From assembly GCA_947470515.1 (NCBI GenBank), contig CANITF010000008.1:49387-113386 (forward strand): a stretch of 64,000 nt of DNA, read 5' to 3'. Positions 10,131-19,773 of this stretch are shown here, one piece after another. Made by a program: the position numbers and the translations under genes. This DNA is from Flavobacteriales bacterium. Its GTDB lineage: Bacteria; Bacteroidota; Bacteroidia; Flavobacteriales_D; Crocinitomicaceae. Under the pieces are notes generated by a model. That model did not search any database. It was not told the origin of the DNA and saw only the letters and a program-made list of their open reading frames with translations. How positions within the stretch are numbered: the first letter of the stretch is position 1; each line of letters starts with the position of its first letter.

Positions 10131-10138
10131 TATATTTG
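10131..10138 (+). promoter_or_regulatory. Probable -7 box (TATATTTG) for the phosphohexomutase gene
   Basis: TATATTTG fits TAnnTTTG and lies 23 bases before the TTG start at 10162. The -33 region is only TTA-rich. The 191-base spacer 9971-10161 shows nothing else that I can name. Confidence 0.5.
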
Positions 10139-10161
10139 TCTGTATTTAAAAATTAAAAAAA

Positions 10162-11571
10162 TTGGCACAAAAAATCAAGTTTGGAACAGACGGTTGGAGA
10201 GCAATAATTGCAGAAGAATTTACAACTGAAAATGTTGCACGTGTATCATACGCTACGGGCGTTTGGTTGAAAGATAATTACGATAAACCAAGTGTGGTTG
10301 TTGGACATGATTGCCGATTTGCTGGTGAACTTTTCATGGAAACGGCTGTTAAGGTGTTTTTAAGTCAAGGAATTCAAGTGAAAATGTCACGTGGTTTTGT
10401 TTCAACCCCAATGATTTCTTTGGCTGCAAAACAATTTGATTGTGGAATTGGTGTAATTATCACAGCAAGTCACAATCCGCCATCTTACAATGGTTTTAAA
10501 TTAAAGGCATTCTTTGGTGGACCTTTAGCTCCAGAACATGTGCAAGAAGTGGAAGACATGATTCCAGATCTTTGTCCCATTGACTTATCTACTATTTCTA
10601 TTGAAGGAGCAATTTCTGCAGGTCAATTGGAAATAGTTGATATTGAAACGCGTTATGTCGATCACGTTAAGGCAAATTTTGATTTAGAAGCGATTGAAAA
10701 ATCAGGGTTAAATTTTGTCTATGATGCAATGTATGGCGCTGGACAAAACGTAATGAAGCGTTTATTGCCAAATATTCAGTTCTTGCATTGTGATCACAAC
10801 CCTTCATTCATGGGGCAAGCGCCAGAACCGATTGGTAAAAATCTGAAAGAATTAGAAGCTTACATAAAAGCAAAAGGAAATATACATTGCGGACTAGCAA
10901 CGGATGGTGATGCGGACCGTATTGGTTTATACAATGGAAAAGGGGATTTCGTGGATTCTCATCATATCATTTTGTTGTTGATTCATTACATGGTGAAATA
11001 CAAGCAAATGACAGGTAAGGTAGTAATTGCTTTTTCTGTTACACCACGTGTTGAGAAATTGTGTAAACATTATGGTTTGGAATTGGAAACAACTAAAATT
11101 GGTTTCAAAGAAATCGCATCAATCATGGTGCACGACGATGTTTTACTTGGTGGTGAAGAATCAGGTGGAATTGCTGTTAAAGGACATATTCCTGAACGTG
11201 ATGGTATTTGGATGGGATTGATCATTTGGGAATTCATGGCGAAATCTGGAAAAACGTTGGATCAACTAATTGATGAAGTGTATGAAATTGTTGGTGAATT
11301 CAAATTCGAACGAAATGATTTGCACATCACCGAAGAATTGAAACAAAAAATTATTGCAAATTGCAAAGCAGATAATTATAAATCATTTGGTAAATACCAA
11401 GTTCAAGAAGTGAAAACAATTGACGGGTTCAAATACTTTTTTGACGAAAACCGATGGTTGATGATTCGTCCTTCAGGAACGGAGCCAGTTTTAAGAACAT
11501 ACGCTGAAGCACCAACATTAGAAGAAGTAAGAGAGATTTTAAAGATAACAGAAGAAACGATTTGTGTTTAG
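10162..11571 (+). CDS. Phosphoglucomutase/phosphomannomutase (alpha-D-phosphohexomutase)
   Basis: Interconverts sugar 1- and 6-phosphates. The four family signatures are present: the phosphoserine S103 in ITASHNPPSYNG, the Mg loop D248-G-D-A-D252-R, the sugar-binding GGEESGGI, and the phosphate-binding RPSGTEPVLRTYAE. Length 469 aa is standard. The start is TTG at 10162 (MAQKIKFGTDGWR); no upstream ATG or GTG keeps the family N-terminus. It is one of two phosphohexomutases in the window and resembles the PGM/PMM group more than GlmM. Which sugar it prefers cannot be read from sequence. Confidence 0.9.
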   Translation: MAQKIKFGTDGWRAIIAEEFTTENVARVSYATGVWLKDNYDKPSVVVGHDCRFAGELFMETAVKVFLSQGIQVKMSRGFVSTPMISLAAKQFDCGIGVIITASHNPPSYNGFKLKAFFGGPLAPEHVQEVEDMIPDLCPIDLSTISIEGAISAGQLEIVDIETRYVDHVKANFDLEAIEKSGLNFVYDAMYGAGQNVMKRLLPNIQFLHCDHNPSFMGQAPEPIGKNLKELEAYIKAKGNIHCGLATDGDADRIGLYNGKGDFVDSHHIILLLIHYMVKYKQMTGKVVIAFSVTPRVEKLCKHYGLELETTKIGFKEIASIMVHDDVLLGGEESGGIAVKGHIPERDGIWMGLIIWEFMAKSGKTLDQLIDEVYEIVGEFKFERNDLHITEELKQKIIANCKADNYKSFGKYQVQEVKTIDGFKYFFDENRWLMIRPSGTEPVLRTYAEAPTLEEVREILKITEETICV

Positions 11572-11610
11572 AATTACGAATTACGAATCACGAATCACGA
11601 ATCACGAATT
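11572..11610. repeat. Heptamer tandem repeat (YACRAAT type)
   Basis: Immediately after the phosphohexomutase stop, five consecutive 7-base units read TACGAAT, TACGAAT, CACGAAT, CACGAAT, CACGAAT. The same period-7 motif recurs at 44097, 47846, 55850 and 63746. Confidence 0.85.
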
Positions 11611-11627
11611 AATCAATTATACTATCA

Positions 11628-12695
11628 ATGGCAGGATCAACGTTTGGTACTCTTTTTCGTTTAACTACATTCGGTGAATCTCACGGAGTTGCAATTGGCG
11701 GTATTATTGACGGAGTACCTTCGAATATCCAATTAGATTTTGATAAAATTCAACTTGAATTAGATAGAAGGAAGCCAGGTCAATCGGCAATCGTTACCCA
11801 ACGAAAAGAATCAGATACTGTACAATTTCTTTCTGGAATTTTTGAAGGAAAAACAACTGGAACGCCAATCGGTTTTGTGATTCCAAACGAAGATCAAAAA
11901 TCAGGAGATTACGAGCATTTAAAAGAAGCTTATCGTCCTTCGCACGCTGATTTCACCTTCGATAAGAAATATGGAATCCGTGATTATAGAGGTGGTGGAC
12001 GATCAAGTGCACGTGAAACGGCAAGTAGAGTAGTGGCCGGAGCAATTGCAAAACAGATATTAGATACGTTGGGAATTGAATTTTCCACATACGTTGACCA
12101 AGTAGGGTCAATTCGATTGAATGATTCAGCTTTCTTCCTGTTGGATGCAATCGAATCGAATCCAGTTCGCTGTCCAGATTTGAAAACGGCTGAACGGATG
12201 GAAGAATTAATTCGAGAAGTTCGAAAAGACGGTGACACAATTGGTGGATGTGTAAAATGCATGATTGTCAATGTTCCTATCGGTTTGGGCGAACCTGTTT
12301 TTGACAAGTTACACGCTGAGTTAGGAAAAGCAATGTTTTCAATCAACGCAGTAAAAGGAGTTGAATTTGGAAGTGGTTTCTCTGCTGTGGAAATGCGCGG
12401 ATCTGAACACAATGATTTGTTCAATGCGGATAGTACAACAAAATCGAATCACAGTGGTGGGATCCAAGGTGGAATTTCAAACGGAATGCCAATTGAATTT
12501 CGAGTAGCATTTAAACCTGTCGCAACGCTGATAAAAACACAATCAACCATAAATTCTAAAGGAGAAAATTTAGAATTAGAAGGTAAAGGTCGTCACGATG
12601 CATGTGTTGTTCCAAGAGCAGTTCCAATAGTAGAAGCAATGGCAGCAATCGTGATTTTGGATTTCTATTTGAGAAATAAAGCTGTATCTTTGTAA
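11628..12695 (+). CDS. aroC: Chorismate synthase
   Basis: Last step of the shikimate pathway: FMN-dependent elimination of phosphate from EPSP to give chorismate. Recognised from [15 protein letters not shown] at the N-terminus, RRKPGQS, the [26 protein letters not shown] block and the C-terminal [18 protein letters not shown]. Length 355 aa is normal. ATG start is fixed by the conserved [10 protein letters not shown]. It follows the heptamer repeat and is 21 bases before the DUF4293 gene. Confidence 0.96.
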   Translation: MAGSTFGTLFRLTTFGESHGVAIGGIIDGVPSNIQLDFDKIQLELDRRKPGQSAIVTQRKESDTVQFLSGIFEGKTTGTPIGFVIPNEDQKSGDYEHLKEAYRPSHADFTFDKKYGIRDYRGGGRSSARETASRVVAGAIAKQILDTLGIEFSTYVDQVGSIRLNDSAFFLLDAIESNPVRCPDLKTAERMEELIREVRKDGDTIGGCVKCMIVNVPIGLGEPVFDKLHAELGKAMFSINAVKGVEFGSGFSAVEMRGSEHNDLFNADSTTKSNHSGGIQGGISNGMPIEFRVAFKPVATLIKTQSTINSKGENLELEGKGRHDACVVPRAVPIVEAMAAIVILDFYLRNKAVSL

Positions 12696-12716
12696 GCGAA
12701 TTTTCAAGTAAAACAA

Positions 12717-13184
12717 ATGATTCAACGTAAACAAACACTCTTTTTTTTAGCAGCACTTATTTTAGTTATGTTGCCATTAATTGGTACATCTTTCTTTAAT
12801 TATTTCTCAGAACAAGGAATGGAATATTGTTATAATGCTTTTAACTTTAAACAAGTTGGAAGTGGACCAATAGTTCTAAATAAAGGGTTTGAATGGATGT
12901 TGATTCTTGTTATAAGCTTAATTCTAGTTTTAGCAATCTTCTCTTTTAAAAATAGAAAAAGACAAATCCAACTTGGTTGGTTAGCTTTTGTTTTGAATGT
13001 TTTAACTTCTGCAAGCATCGTTTTTCATGCTTTCTTGTTTGAATCGGCGCATAAAACAGAAGCATCACTAGTTATTGAAATGACCTTTTTTGCATTTGCT
13101 TCAGCTTTCCTATTTATTTTGGCTGGAATTCAAGGTGTTCGAAAAGACAAAAAATTGGTCGACTCTCTTAATCGTTTGCGTTAA
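12717..13184 (+). CDS. DUF4293 four-helix membrane protein
   Basis: A 155-residue protein with four hydrophobic segments (about residues 7-25, 58-78, 86-108, 120-143) and the family's opening MIQRKQTLFFLAA. DUF4293 proteins are found mainly in Bacteroidota and have no known function. It ends two bases before the ABC-F gene, so the two are probably co-transcribed. Confidence 0.8.
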   Translation: MIQRKQTLFFLAALILVMLPLIGTSFFNYFSEQGMEYCYNAFNFKQVGSGPIVLNKGFEWMLILVISLILVLAIFSFKNRKRQIQLGWLAFVLNVLTSASIVFHAFLFESAHKTEASLVIEMTFFAFASAFLFILAGIQGVRKDKKLVDSLNRLR

Positions 13185-13186
13185 AC

Positions 13187-15070
13187 ATGAATTATCTTTC
13201 AGTTGAAAATCTCACCAAATCATTTGGTGACCGTGTTATTTTTTCAGATTTAACGTTCGGAATTGACCTCGGTCAAAAAGTTGCTATCGTTGCAAAAAAC
13301 GGAAACGGAAAAACTACGTTGCTTCGCTGTTTAATGGAGTTAGAACAATATGATTCTGGTCGAATAGTTTACAGAAATGACATTCGTGTTGCTTTCATGG
13401 AGCAAAGTGAAAATTTGGATGAAACACACACCATCATGGAAGCTGTGTTCTCTCATGATTTACCGGAATTGCAAGTCATCAAAAAGTACAATCAAGCAAT
13501 GCGTGAAGGAAATGAAGCAGTTATTCATGAATGTTACGATGAATTAACGGAATTGAATGCCTGGGACATTGAGGTAAAAGTGAACCAGATTTTATCTGTA
13601 TTAAAATTGGATGATACAAGTAAACTAATTGGAAGTTTATCTGGTGGACAAAAAAAGCGTGTAGCATTAGCACAAGTGTTAATAGCTGAAGCAGATTTCT
13701 TAATTCTTGATGAACCTACTAATCACTTGGATTTGGACATGATTGAGTGGTTAGAAGAATATTTATCAAAATCAAAATCAACGATTTTAATGGTAACGCA
13801 CGACCGTTATTTCTTGGAAGTTGTATGTGATACTATTTTTGAATTAGAAGACAAAACACTTTATAAATACAAAGGAAATTTCTCTTATTATTTAGAGAAA
13901 AAAGCGGAACGACAAGAACAATTAGGTTCTACTATCGAGAAAGCCAAAAACACCTTTAAGAAAGAACTGGATTGGATTCGACGCCAACCAAAAGCAAGAA
14001 GTGTAAAGCAAAAAGCAAGAGTTGGAAATTTTGACGAGGTTAAAAAAGCTGCAAGTCAGCGTGTGGATGATTCTGAAGTCGAAATTCCGGTAAAAATGGA
14101 ACGTTTGGGTTCTAAAATTTTGGAATTGCATAAAATTGGGAAAGCATACGGACCTAAAGTAATTCTGGATAATTTTACCTACAATTTTCAAAGAAAAGAG
14201 CGTTTGGGAATTGTTGGAAATAACGGCACTGGAAAATCTACTTTTCTAAATGTGATTCAAGGCAGAGAAGAAGTTGACCGAGGAAAAGTGGTAATAGGAG
14301 AAACGGTTGTTTTTGGCTATTACAGTCAGGAATTGATCAAGGTTGATGAAGATAAAAAAGTAATTGACGTAATTCGTGACATTGCTGAATTTATTCCATT
14401 AGAAAAAGGCCGACAGTTATCTGCTGCTCAGTTTTTAGAGAAATTCTTATTTGATCGTAAAATGCATTACAACTTCGTTCACAAATTGAGTGGGGGAGAA
14501 AAGCGCCGTTTGAAATTGATGACCGTGTTGATGTCAAATCCGAACTTCTTGATTTTAGATGAGCCAACAAATGATCTTGATATCTTTGTAATGACGGTTC
14601 TTGAAGATTATCTAAGAACGTTTGAAGGATGTTTAATTGTTGTTTCTCACGACCGTTATTTCATGGATAAAATGGTAGACCACCTTTTTGTTTTCGAAGG
14701 AGATGGAGCTATGAAAGATATCATTGGAAATTATACTGAATACAGAAAGCAAACGGCTGTTGATTACAAGAAAGACTCTTCGACGAGCTCAGGGGCAAAG
14801 GAAACTGTTAAAGAAGTCAAAGTGACGCAGCTATCAAATTCTTCAGTTGAGGAGAAAAAGAAACTTTCTTTCAAAGAAAAAGAAGAATTCAAAAAAATAG
14901 AAAAGGACATGGATTCTCTTGAATCCGAAAAGGAAACATTGACTACAAAACTTTCTGATTCTACAATTTCAAACGAAGACATTATGAATGCTGGAAATCG
15001 GTTAGCTGAAGTAGTCCAAAAACTCGAAGAAATTACTGATCGCTGGTTGGAATTGTCAGAATATGCTTGA
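13187..15070 (+). CDS. ABC-F family ATPase (Uup-like)
   Basis: Soluble protein with two ABC ATPase domains and no membrane part, of the ABC-F group that acts on ribosomes. Domain 1 has Walker A at about 36-44 (AKNGNGKTT, Ala instead of the usual first Gly), signature LSGGQKKRVALAQ and Walker B LILDEPTNHLDLD. Domain 2 has GNNGTGKST, LSGGEKRRLKLM and FLILDEPTNDLD. A linker rich in charged residues separates them, and a C-terminal coiled coil (about 560-627) resembles Uup, a DNA- or ribosome-linked subgroup. The linker before that coil contains a STSS segment encoded by a REP-like palindrome. Length 627 aa. Confidence 0.9.
   Translation: MNYLSVENLTKSFGDRVIFSDLTFGIDLGQKVAIVAKNGNGKTTLLRCLMELEQYDSGRIVYRNDIRVAFMEQSENLDETHTIMEAVFSHDLPELQVIKKYNQAMREGNEAVIHECYDELTELNAWDIEVKVNQILSVLKLDDTSKLIGSLSGGQKKRVALAQVLIAEADFLILDEPTNHLDLDMIEWLEEYLSKSKSTILMVTHDRYFLEVVCDTIFELEDKTLYKYKGNFSYYLEKKAERQEQLGSTIEKAKNTFKKELDWIRRQPKARSVKQKARVGNFDEVKKAASQRVDDSEVEIPVKMERLGSKILELHKIGKAYGPKVILDNFTYNFQRKERLGIVGNNGTGKSTFLNVIQGREEVDRGKVVIGETVVFGYYSQELIKVDEDKKVIDVIRDIAEFIPLEKGRQLSAAQFLEKFLFDRKMHYNFVHKLSGGEKRRLKLMTVLMSNPNFLILDEPTNDLDIFVMTVLEDYLRTFEGCLIVVSHDRYFMDKMVDHLFVFEGDGAMKDIIGNYTEYRKQTAVDYKKDSSTSSGAKETVKEVKVTQLSNSSVEEKKKLSFKEKEEFKKIEKDMDSLESEKETLTTKLSDSTISNEDIMNAGNRLAEVVQKLEEITDRWLELSEYA
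14776..14795. repeat. REP-like palindromic motif inside the ABC-F gene
   Basis: CTCTTCGACGAGCTCAGGGG lies in the coding sequence and encodes Ser-Ser-Thr-Ser-Ser-Gly in the linker before the C-terminal coil. It is nearly the same as TTCGACAAGCTCAG at 62461 and as the reverse complement of parts of 52221-52288. Confidence 0.65.
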
Positions 15071-15180
15071 GGTTAGTTTTATTTGATTATTATTCAATTC
15101 AATATTTCCTCACTTCTTAAATCCCGGTATTCATTTGTGCTCTAGCCAATTGAACGAAGTTGCATTTATTTAAATATCAT

Positions 15181-15251
15181 GCCCCGTAGGGACTGCATAG
15201 CCATAGCAAATTTCAATTTGCGATGCATTTTTGTCCCTTAGGGACTATGCC
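15181..15251. repeat. Nested palindromic (REP/BIME-like) element
   Basis: Contains the hairpins GTCCCTTAGGGAC (15233-15245) and GCAAATT-TC-AATTTGC (15206-15221), with CCGTAGGGAC on the left and GCAT/ATGC arms around the central stem. Elements with a CCGTAGGGAC/GTCCCTTAGGGAC pair occur as dispersed repeats in Bacteroidota as I recall; no transposase lies next to it. Confidence 0.6.
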
Positions 15252-15327
15252 AAATAAAACGTTAACAAATGTCCGTGAACAGATAGTGTTTAAAAAGGTA
15301 AAACACGATTAATTGTCTTGAAACTTA

Positions 15328-15354
15328 AGTAATCATTGATGTTCTACGTAATAT
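15328..15354. repeat. Left copy of 27-bp inverted repeat flanking the formate module
   Basis: These 27 bases are the exact reverse complement of 22619-22645 (core GTAGAACATCAATGATTAC on the right copy). Outside the perfect match the similarity continues weakly (ACTnnnGTTTCAnG). The copies are 7.3 kb apart, with four genes between. Confidence 0.85.
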
Positions 15355-15588
15355 TGCGAAGTTGCACTATATAAATATTGCTTGTTCATTTTAAAATTAT
15401 ATTTTCTGAAAGATATCAATTTCCTATCAGGAAAAAGGGCATGCTAATTCACAATACTAAATCAACATTTCATTCTTTATAAGTATAGTTGCCTTGACCA
15501 AAATTAATGTCAAATGAATCGGAATAATTGGTATTTTGGTACTTACGTTAAAATAAAAACTATACGACCATTTGAAATTCTAAAAATT

Positions 15589-17265
15589 ATGGCAACATTG
15601 ACAGATCTTGAAATTGCACAAAGCGCAAAAATCACACATATAAACGAAATAGCTGCAAAAATTGGTGTTTCTCTTGATGATTTAGAACATTATGGGAAAT
15701 ATAAATCAAAACTTCCTTTAAGTCTAATTGATGAAAGCAAAGTTGCTCAAAGTAATTTAATACTTGTAAGTGCTGTCAACCCAACTCCAGCAGGCGAAGG
15801 GAAGACAACTGTTTCTATTGGTTTAACGGATGGTTTAAATAAAATTGGTAAAAAAGCAATGGTTGTTTTGCGTGAACCTTCTCTTGGCCCAGTTTTCGGA
15901 ATGAAAGGTGGTGCAGCGGGTGGTGGATACTCGCAAGTAATCCCAATGGTAGATATTAACCTTCATTTCACAGGAGATTTTTCTGCAATTGAAAAAGCAA
16001 ACAACCTTCTAGCAGCATTGATTGATAACAACATTCAGAACAAAACATTCAACCTGACTATCGATCCACGGACAATTGTTTGGAAACGTGTGATGGACAT
16101 GAACGATCGTTCTTTACGTCACATCATTATCGGGATCGGTGGAACTGCAAATGGTATTCCAAGAGAATCTGGATTCAATATTACTGCCGCTTCTGAGGTA
16201 ATGGCAATTCTTTGTTTAGCGAAAGACTTCGCAGATTTAAAAACAAGATTAGGGAATATATTTATTGGTTACACATTCGATAAACGTCCAGTTTATGCGC
16301 GTGAATTGAAAGCTGAAGGTGCAATGGCACTTTTATTAAAAGATGCAATCAAACCAAACCTTGTTCAAACGTTAGAAGGAAATCCAGCGATTATTCACTG
16401 TGGACCATTTGCGAATATTGCTCAAGGTACAAATTCTATTGTTGCTACTAAAATGGGAATGTCATTAAGCGATTACGTTGTGACAGAAGCAGGATTTGGT
16501 GCTGATTTAGGAGCCGAGAAATTCTTGGATATCAAATGCCCAGTTGGTGGGTTAAAACCAAAAGCGATTGTTCTTGTTGCGACTGTTAGAGCGCTGCGTC
16601 ATCACGGTGGTGCGACTCCTCCAGAATACAATACGCCAAACATGGAGTATATCGCTAAAGGATTTGAAAACCTTGAAAAACATATTGAAAATTGCAAGAA
16701 ATTCGGCTTAACTCCAGTTGTTGCGATTAATAATTTCTTCTCTGATTCAGATGCTGAAATTGCATATGTGGTTGAGAAATGTGCTGCATTAGGAGTAAAA
16801 GCTGTTCTTTCAAAAGGATGGGGTGATGGTGGAAATGGCACAATGGATTTGGCTAGAGCTGTTGTTGATGTTGTTGAAAGTAAAACAAATAATTACCACC
16901 AATTATACGATTGGAGTTTATCAATAGAAGATAAAATTAGTACGATTGCTAAAGAAATATATGGAGCGATAGACGTGACCTATTCTCCAAAAGCGAAAAA
17001 TCAACTAAAAGAATTTGACAAACTTGGAGTGAATGGTTTCCCTGTTTGCATGGCAAAAACGCAGAAATCTTTTTCCGATGATGAAAAAAGAGTGGGGCGA
17101 CCAAGAGATTTTAAAATCAATATTCGTGAGTTTGAATTAGCGAATGGAGCTGGATTTGTTGTTGCTATTGTTGGGGATATGATGAGAATGCCAGGTTTAC
17201 CTGCTGTTCCTGCTTCTGAAGGAATGGACATTGACAATGATGGAAACATTACAGGACTTTCATAA
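15589..17265 (+). CDS. fhs: Formate-tetrahydrofolate ligase
   Basis: ATP-dependent ligation of formate to tetrahydrofolate giving 10-formyl-THF, the entry of formate into C1 metabolism. The P-loop [12 protein letters not shown] is at residues 63-74, followed by [22 protein letters not shown], and [24 protein letters not shown] lies in the second half; all are family signatures. From the ATG at 15589 it is 558 aa, normal length. An upstream in-frame ATG at 15514 adds 25 residues with no family resemblance, so I prefer 15589. It leads a four-gene set with fdhD and the formate dehydrogenase genes, 14 bases before fdhD. Confidence 0.95.
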   Translation: MATLTDLEIAQSAKITHINEIAAKIGVSLDDLEHYGKYKSKLPLSLIDESKVAQSNLILVSAVNPTPAGEGKTTVSIGLTDGLNKIGKKAMVVLREPSLGPVFGMKGGAAGGGYSQVIPMVDINLHFTGDFSAIEKANNLLAALIDNNIQNKTFNLTIDPRTIVWKRVMDMNDRSLRHIIIGIGGTANGIPRESGFNITAASEVMAILCLAKDFADLKTRLGNIFIGYTFDKRPVYARELKAEGAMALLLKDAIKPNLVQTLEGNPAIIHCGPFANIAQGTNSIVATKMGMSLSDYVVTEAGFGADLGAEKFLDIKCPVGGLKPKAIVLVATVRALRHHGGATPPEYNTPNMEYIAKGFENLEKHIENCKKFGLTPVVAINNFFSDSDAEIAYVVEKCAALGVKAVLSKGWGDGGNGTMDLARAVVDVVESKTNNYHQLYDWSLSIEDKISTIAKEIYGAIDVTYSPKAKNQLKEFDKLGVNGFPVCMAKTQKSFSDDEKRVGRPRDFKINIREFELANGAGFVVAIVGDMMRMPGLPAVPASEGMDIDNDGNITGLS

Positions 17266-17279
17266 ATAGAAGTTTTCGA

Positions 17280-18125
17280 ATGAAAATTGAACTTTATAAC
17301 GGTGTTCTATACAATGGAATAACATTCTCTAAATTGGAGGATGTTATTTCTATTGAAGTTCCCTTGAGTATTGCGGTGAATAGCATTCCTTTTACTGTAA
17401 CAATGCAAACTCCTGGGAATGAAAAAGAGCTTGTTAGAGGTTTGTTATTCGGCGAAAATGTATATAGAAGTCAAAAAGTTCAACCAAAAATAGACGTTTT
17501 AGAGATTAATAAAGCAGGACATATTACAGCTGTGAATGTTGTTATTCCAACTGAATTGATTTTAAAAGATTTTGCAGGAACGCGAAACGTGATTTCTTCC
17601 TCTTCATGTGGCGTTTGTGGTAAAACATCTTTGGAAGAAGAAGAATGTATTTCAATTTCTAATAATGAAATTTTAAAAGCAGAATTTGTTCCTCTCATGT
17701 TTGAACAAGTTAGCATTGGCCAAGAGACTTTTCATAAATCTGGTGGAACTCATGCTGCTGGTGCTTTCACAATTGATGGCAAAATGATTGTGCTTCAAGA
17801 AGATATTGGAAGACACAACGCAGTTGATAAAGTAATTGGTTATTTAATCAATAACAACCTTCTGCACAAAGTAAAATGTATCACTGTAAGTGGACGCATT
17901 TCATATGAAATTGTAAGCAAAATAAAATCGGCTGGAATTCCATTTTTAGCTGCCGTTTCAGCTCCTTCTTCACTAGCGATTGACAATGCACAAGAGGCTG
18001 GAATTACATTGATGGCTTTCTGTAGAAATAATAAATTTACTATTTATTCAAATCCTCAAATGGTTGAAATTGGTGCAAATCAATTGAAAGCAAATGAGGT
18101 TAAAGTTAAAACTGATGTCAAATAA
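17280..18125 (+). CDS. fdhD: FdhD, formate dehydrogenase sulfurtransferase
   Basis: Transfers sulfur to the molybdenum cofactor of formate dehydrogenase before it is inserted, and is needed for activity. The cysteine motif C110-G-V-C113 in [11 protein letters not shown] is the sulfur-carrying loop; [26 protein letters not shown] and [12 protein letters not shown] are conserved blocks. Length 281 aa. The stop overlaps the start of the next gene by 11 bases. Its place between fhs and the dehydrogenase genes explains its role. Confidence 0.94.
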   Translation: MKIELYNGVLYNGITFSKLEDVISIEVPLSIAVNSIPFTVTMQTPGNEKELVRGLLFGENVYRSQKVQPKIDVLEINKAGHITAVNVVIPTELILKDFAGTRNVISSSSCGVCGKTSLEEEECISISNNEILKAEFVPLMFEQVSIGQETFHKSGGTHAAGAFTIDGKMIVLQEDIGRHNAVDKVIGYLINNNLLHKVKCITVSGRISYEIVSKIKSAGIPFLAAVSAPSSLAIDNAQEAGITLMAFCRNNKFTIYSNPQMVEIGANQLKANEVKVKTDVK

Positions 18126-19767
18126 TTTAAGTCATCTATTAGGTCGAAAAGGAACTGATAAGAATTTATTCGAAGAGCTTGGAATTGCTGCTTCTAAAAC
18201 AGGTACACCAAGTTCTGAAGCAATGGATAAATTGCACGAAGAATTTCTAGTAGGAAAATCAACTGTTTATGGAACGGTTTCCTTTTATGATTTTTTGAAA
18301 CCAGAAAATCAAGGCAAAAAAGCATACGTGTGTAACGGAAGTGTTTGTATGATTGCTGGAACTCAAAAAGCTGTGCACGAAAAATTAGAAACTCAATTCG
18401 AAGCGAAAGAAATAGGTGAAATGTGTTGTTTGGGGCGTTGCCATGAGAACAGTGCTTTTCATATTGATGGAAAAAATTATTCAGGAAAGGACATCAATCA
18501 AATTGAAGCAATTAAAAATGGGGATAAGACGACACTTGAAACATACAATGTTGGAAGTATTGGAAATCCAATTTTGACCAAAGAATACGGTTCAATTAGT
18601 GAATATTATAAAATCTTTACCGATTGTATTTCGAAAGATTCAAAAGAATTATTGGTTCACCTGAAAGATTCAGGATTACGTGGTAGAGGTGGAGCTGGAT
18701 TTTCAATGGCTTTCAAATTGGAATCCTGTAAGAATGCTGTTTCAGATGCAAAATATATCGTTTGTAACGCCGATGAAGGTGACCCTGGAGCTTATTCCGA
18801 TCGTTATATTATGGAGCAACGTCCACACGCTTTATTGATGGGAATGATGATTGCGGGATATATCACTGGCGCGGAATGTGGTGTCGTTTACATTCGTGGA
18901 GAATATCCTGAATCTGTAGATATTATTTCAGATTGTATCGCTGATTTGAAAAAAGAAAACCTACTTGGACAAAATATCAATAATTCAGGATTCAATTTTG
19001 AGTTCAAAGTTATCAAAGCGCAAGGAGCGTATATCTGTGGTGAAGAAACAGCGTTACTTTCATCTATTGAAGGTCAACGACCAGAAGTACGCGTTCGTCC
19101 TCCATATCCAACACAACAAGGATTGTTCAATAAACCAACTGCAGTAAACAATGTTGAAACATTGGCAAATCTTCCTTTTATTTTTGAAAATGGTGGAAAA
19201 GCATACGCGGCTATCGGAACTGAAAAATCATCTGGAACGAAATTAATTTCACTTGATGGTCATTTTAATACTCCTGGAATTTATGAAGTCGATATGGGTA
19301 CACCATTGTCAACTGTCATTAATCAACTTGGTGGAGGATTTAGAATTCCAATCAAGGCAATGCATATTGGTGGACCATTAGGAGGTTTAGTTCCGGTTAG
19401 TAAAATCGATAGTTTAACTGTGGATTTTGATTCGTTCGCAAAAGAAGGTTTTTTGTTAGGTCACGCTTCGATTGTATGTTTGCCAGCAGATTATCCGATA
19501 ATCAAATACATTGAACACCTTTTTAAATTTACTGCGCACGAAAGTTGTGGTAAATGTTTTCCTTGTCGCTTAGGCTCAACTCGAGGAGCAGAAATGCTTA
19601 CCAAAGCGCAAAATGAGGATTTCAAAATTGATGTTACCTTAATGAACGATTTACTAGAAACCTTGGAAACAGGTTCTCTTTGTGCATTAGGTGGTGGACT
19701 TCCATTGCCAGTTAAAAATGCAATGAACTATTTTGAAGCTGAATTGGCACCTTACTTTACTAAATAA
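18115..19767 (+). CDS. NAD-dependent formate dehydrogenase beta subunit, NuoE-NuoF fusion
   Basis: Passes electrons from the catalytic subunit to NAD. The first ~150 residues are a NuoE-like thioredoxin-fold [2Fe-2S] domain with C73-x4-C78 and C105-x3-C109. Then comes a NuoF-like part: [10 protein letters not shown] for [19 protein letters not shown] for FMN, and the [4Fe-4S] site [12 protein letters not shown] plus a distant Cys in GSLCALGGG. In many bacteria (fdsG/fdsB) these are two genes; here they are one 550-aa protein. I took the ATG at 18115, which overlaps fdhD by 11 bases; an in-frame ATG at 18094 adds seven basic residues. No FdsD-type small subunit is seen. Confidence 0.9.
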   Translation: MSNNLSHLLGRKGTDKNLFEELGIAASKTGTPSSEAMDKLHEEFLVGKSTVYGTVSFYDFLKPENQGKKAYVCNGSVCMIAGTQKAVHEKLETQFEAKEIGEMCCLGRCHENSAFHIDGKNYSGKDINQIEAIKNGDKTTLETYNVGSIGNPILTKEYGSISEYYKIFTDCISKDSKELLVHLKDSGLRGRGGAGFSMAFKLESCKNAVSDAKYIVCNADEGDPGAYSDRYIMEQRPHALLMGMMIAGYITGAECGVVYIRGEYPESVDIISDCIADLKKENLLGQNINNSGFNFEFKVIKAQGAYICGEETALLSSIEGQRPEVRVRPPYPTQQGLFNKPTAVNNVETLANLPFIFENGGKAYAAIGTEKSSGTKLISLDGHFNTPGIYEVDMGTPLSTVINQLGGGFRIPIKAMHIGGPLGGLVPVSKIDSLTVDFDSFAKEGFLLGHASIVCLPADYPIIKYIEHLFKFTAHESCGKCFPCRLGSTRGAEMLTKAQNEDFKIDVTLMNDLLETLETGSLCALGGGLPLPVKNAMNYFEAELAPYFTK

Positions 19768-19773
19768 TTTACG

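Larger units (their letters stand above)
15071..15588. other. Long intergenic region before the formate module
   Basis: This 518-base stretch holds no convincing gene. It contains a nested palindromic element (15181-15251), the left copy of a 27-bp inverted repeat (15328-15354), and a 10-base direct repeat CGAAGTTGCA at 15155 and 15357. An open frame from 15514 simply extends fhs at its N-terminus without family similarity. I do not see a clear promoter for fhs; TATTTTGG near 15532 is only a near match. Confidence 0.7.

Noticed and set aside
15514..15588. Longer N-terminus for fhs from ATG 15514
   Set aside because: The extra 25 residues have no family resemblance, while [11 protein letters not shown] from 15589 is a normal start.
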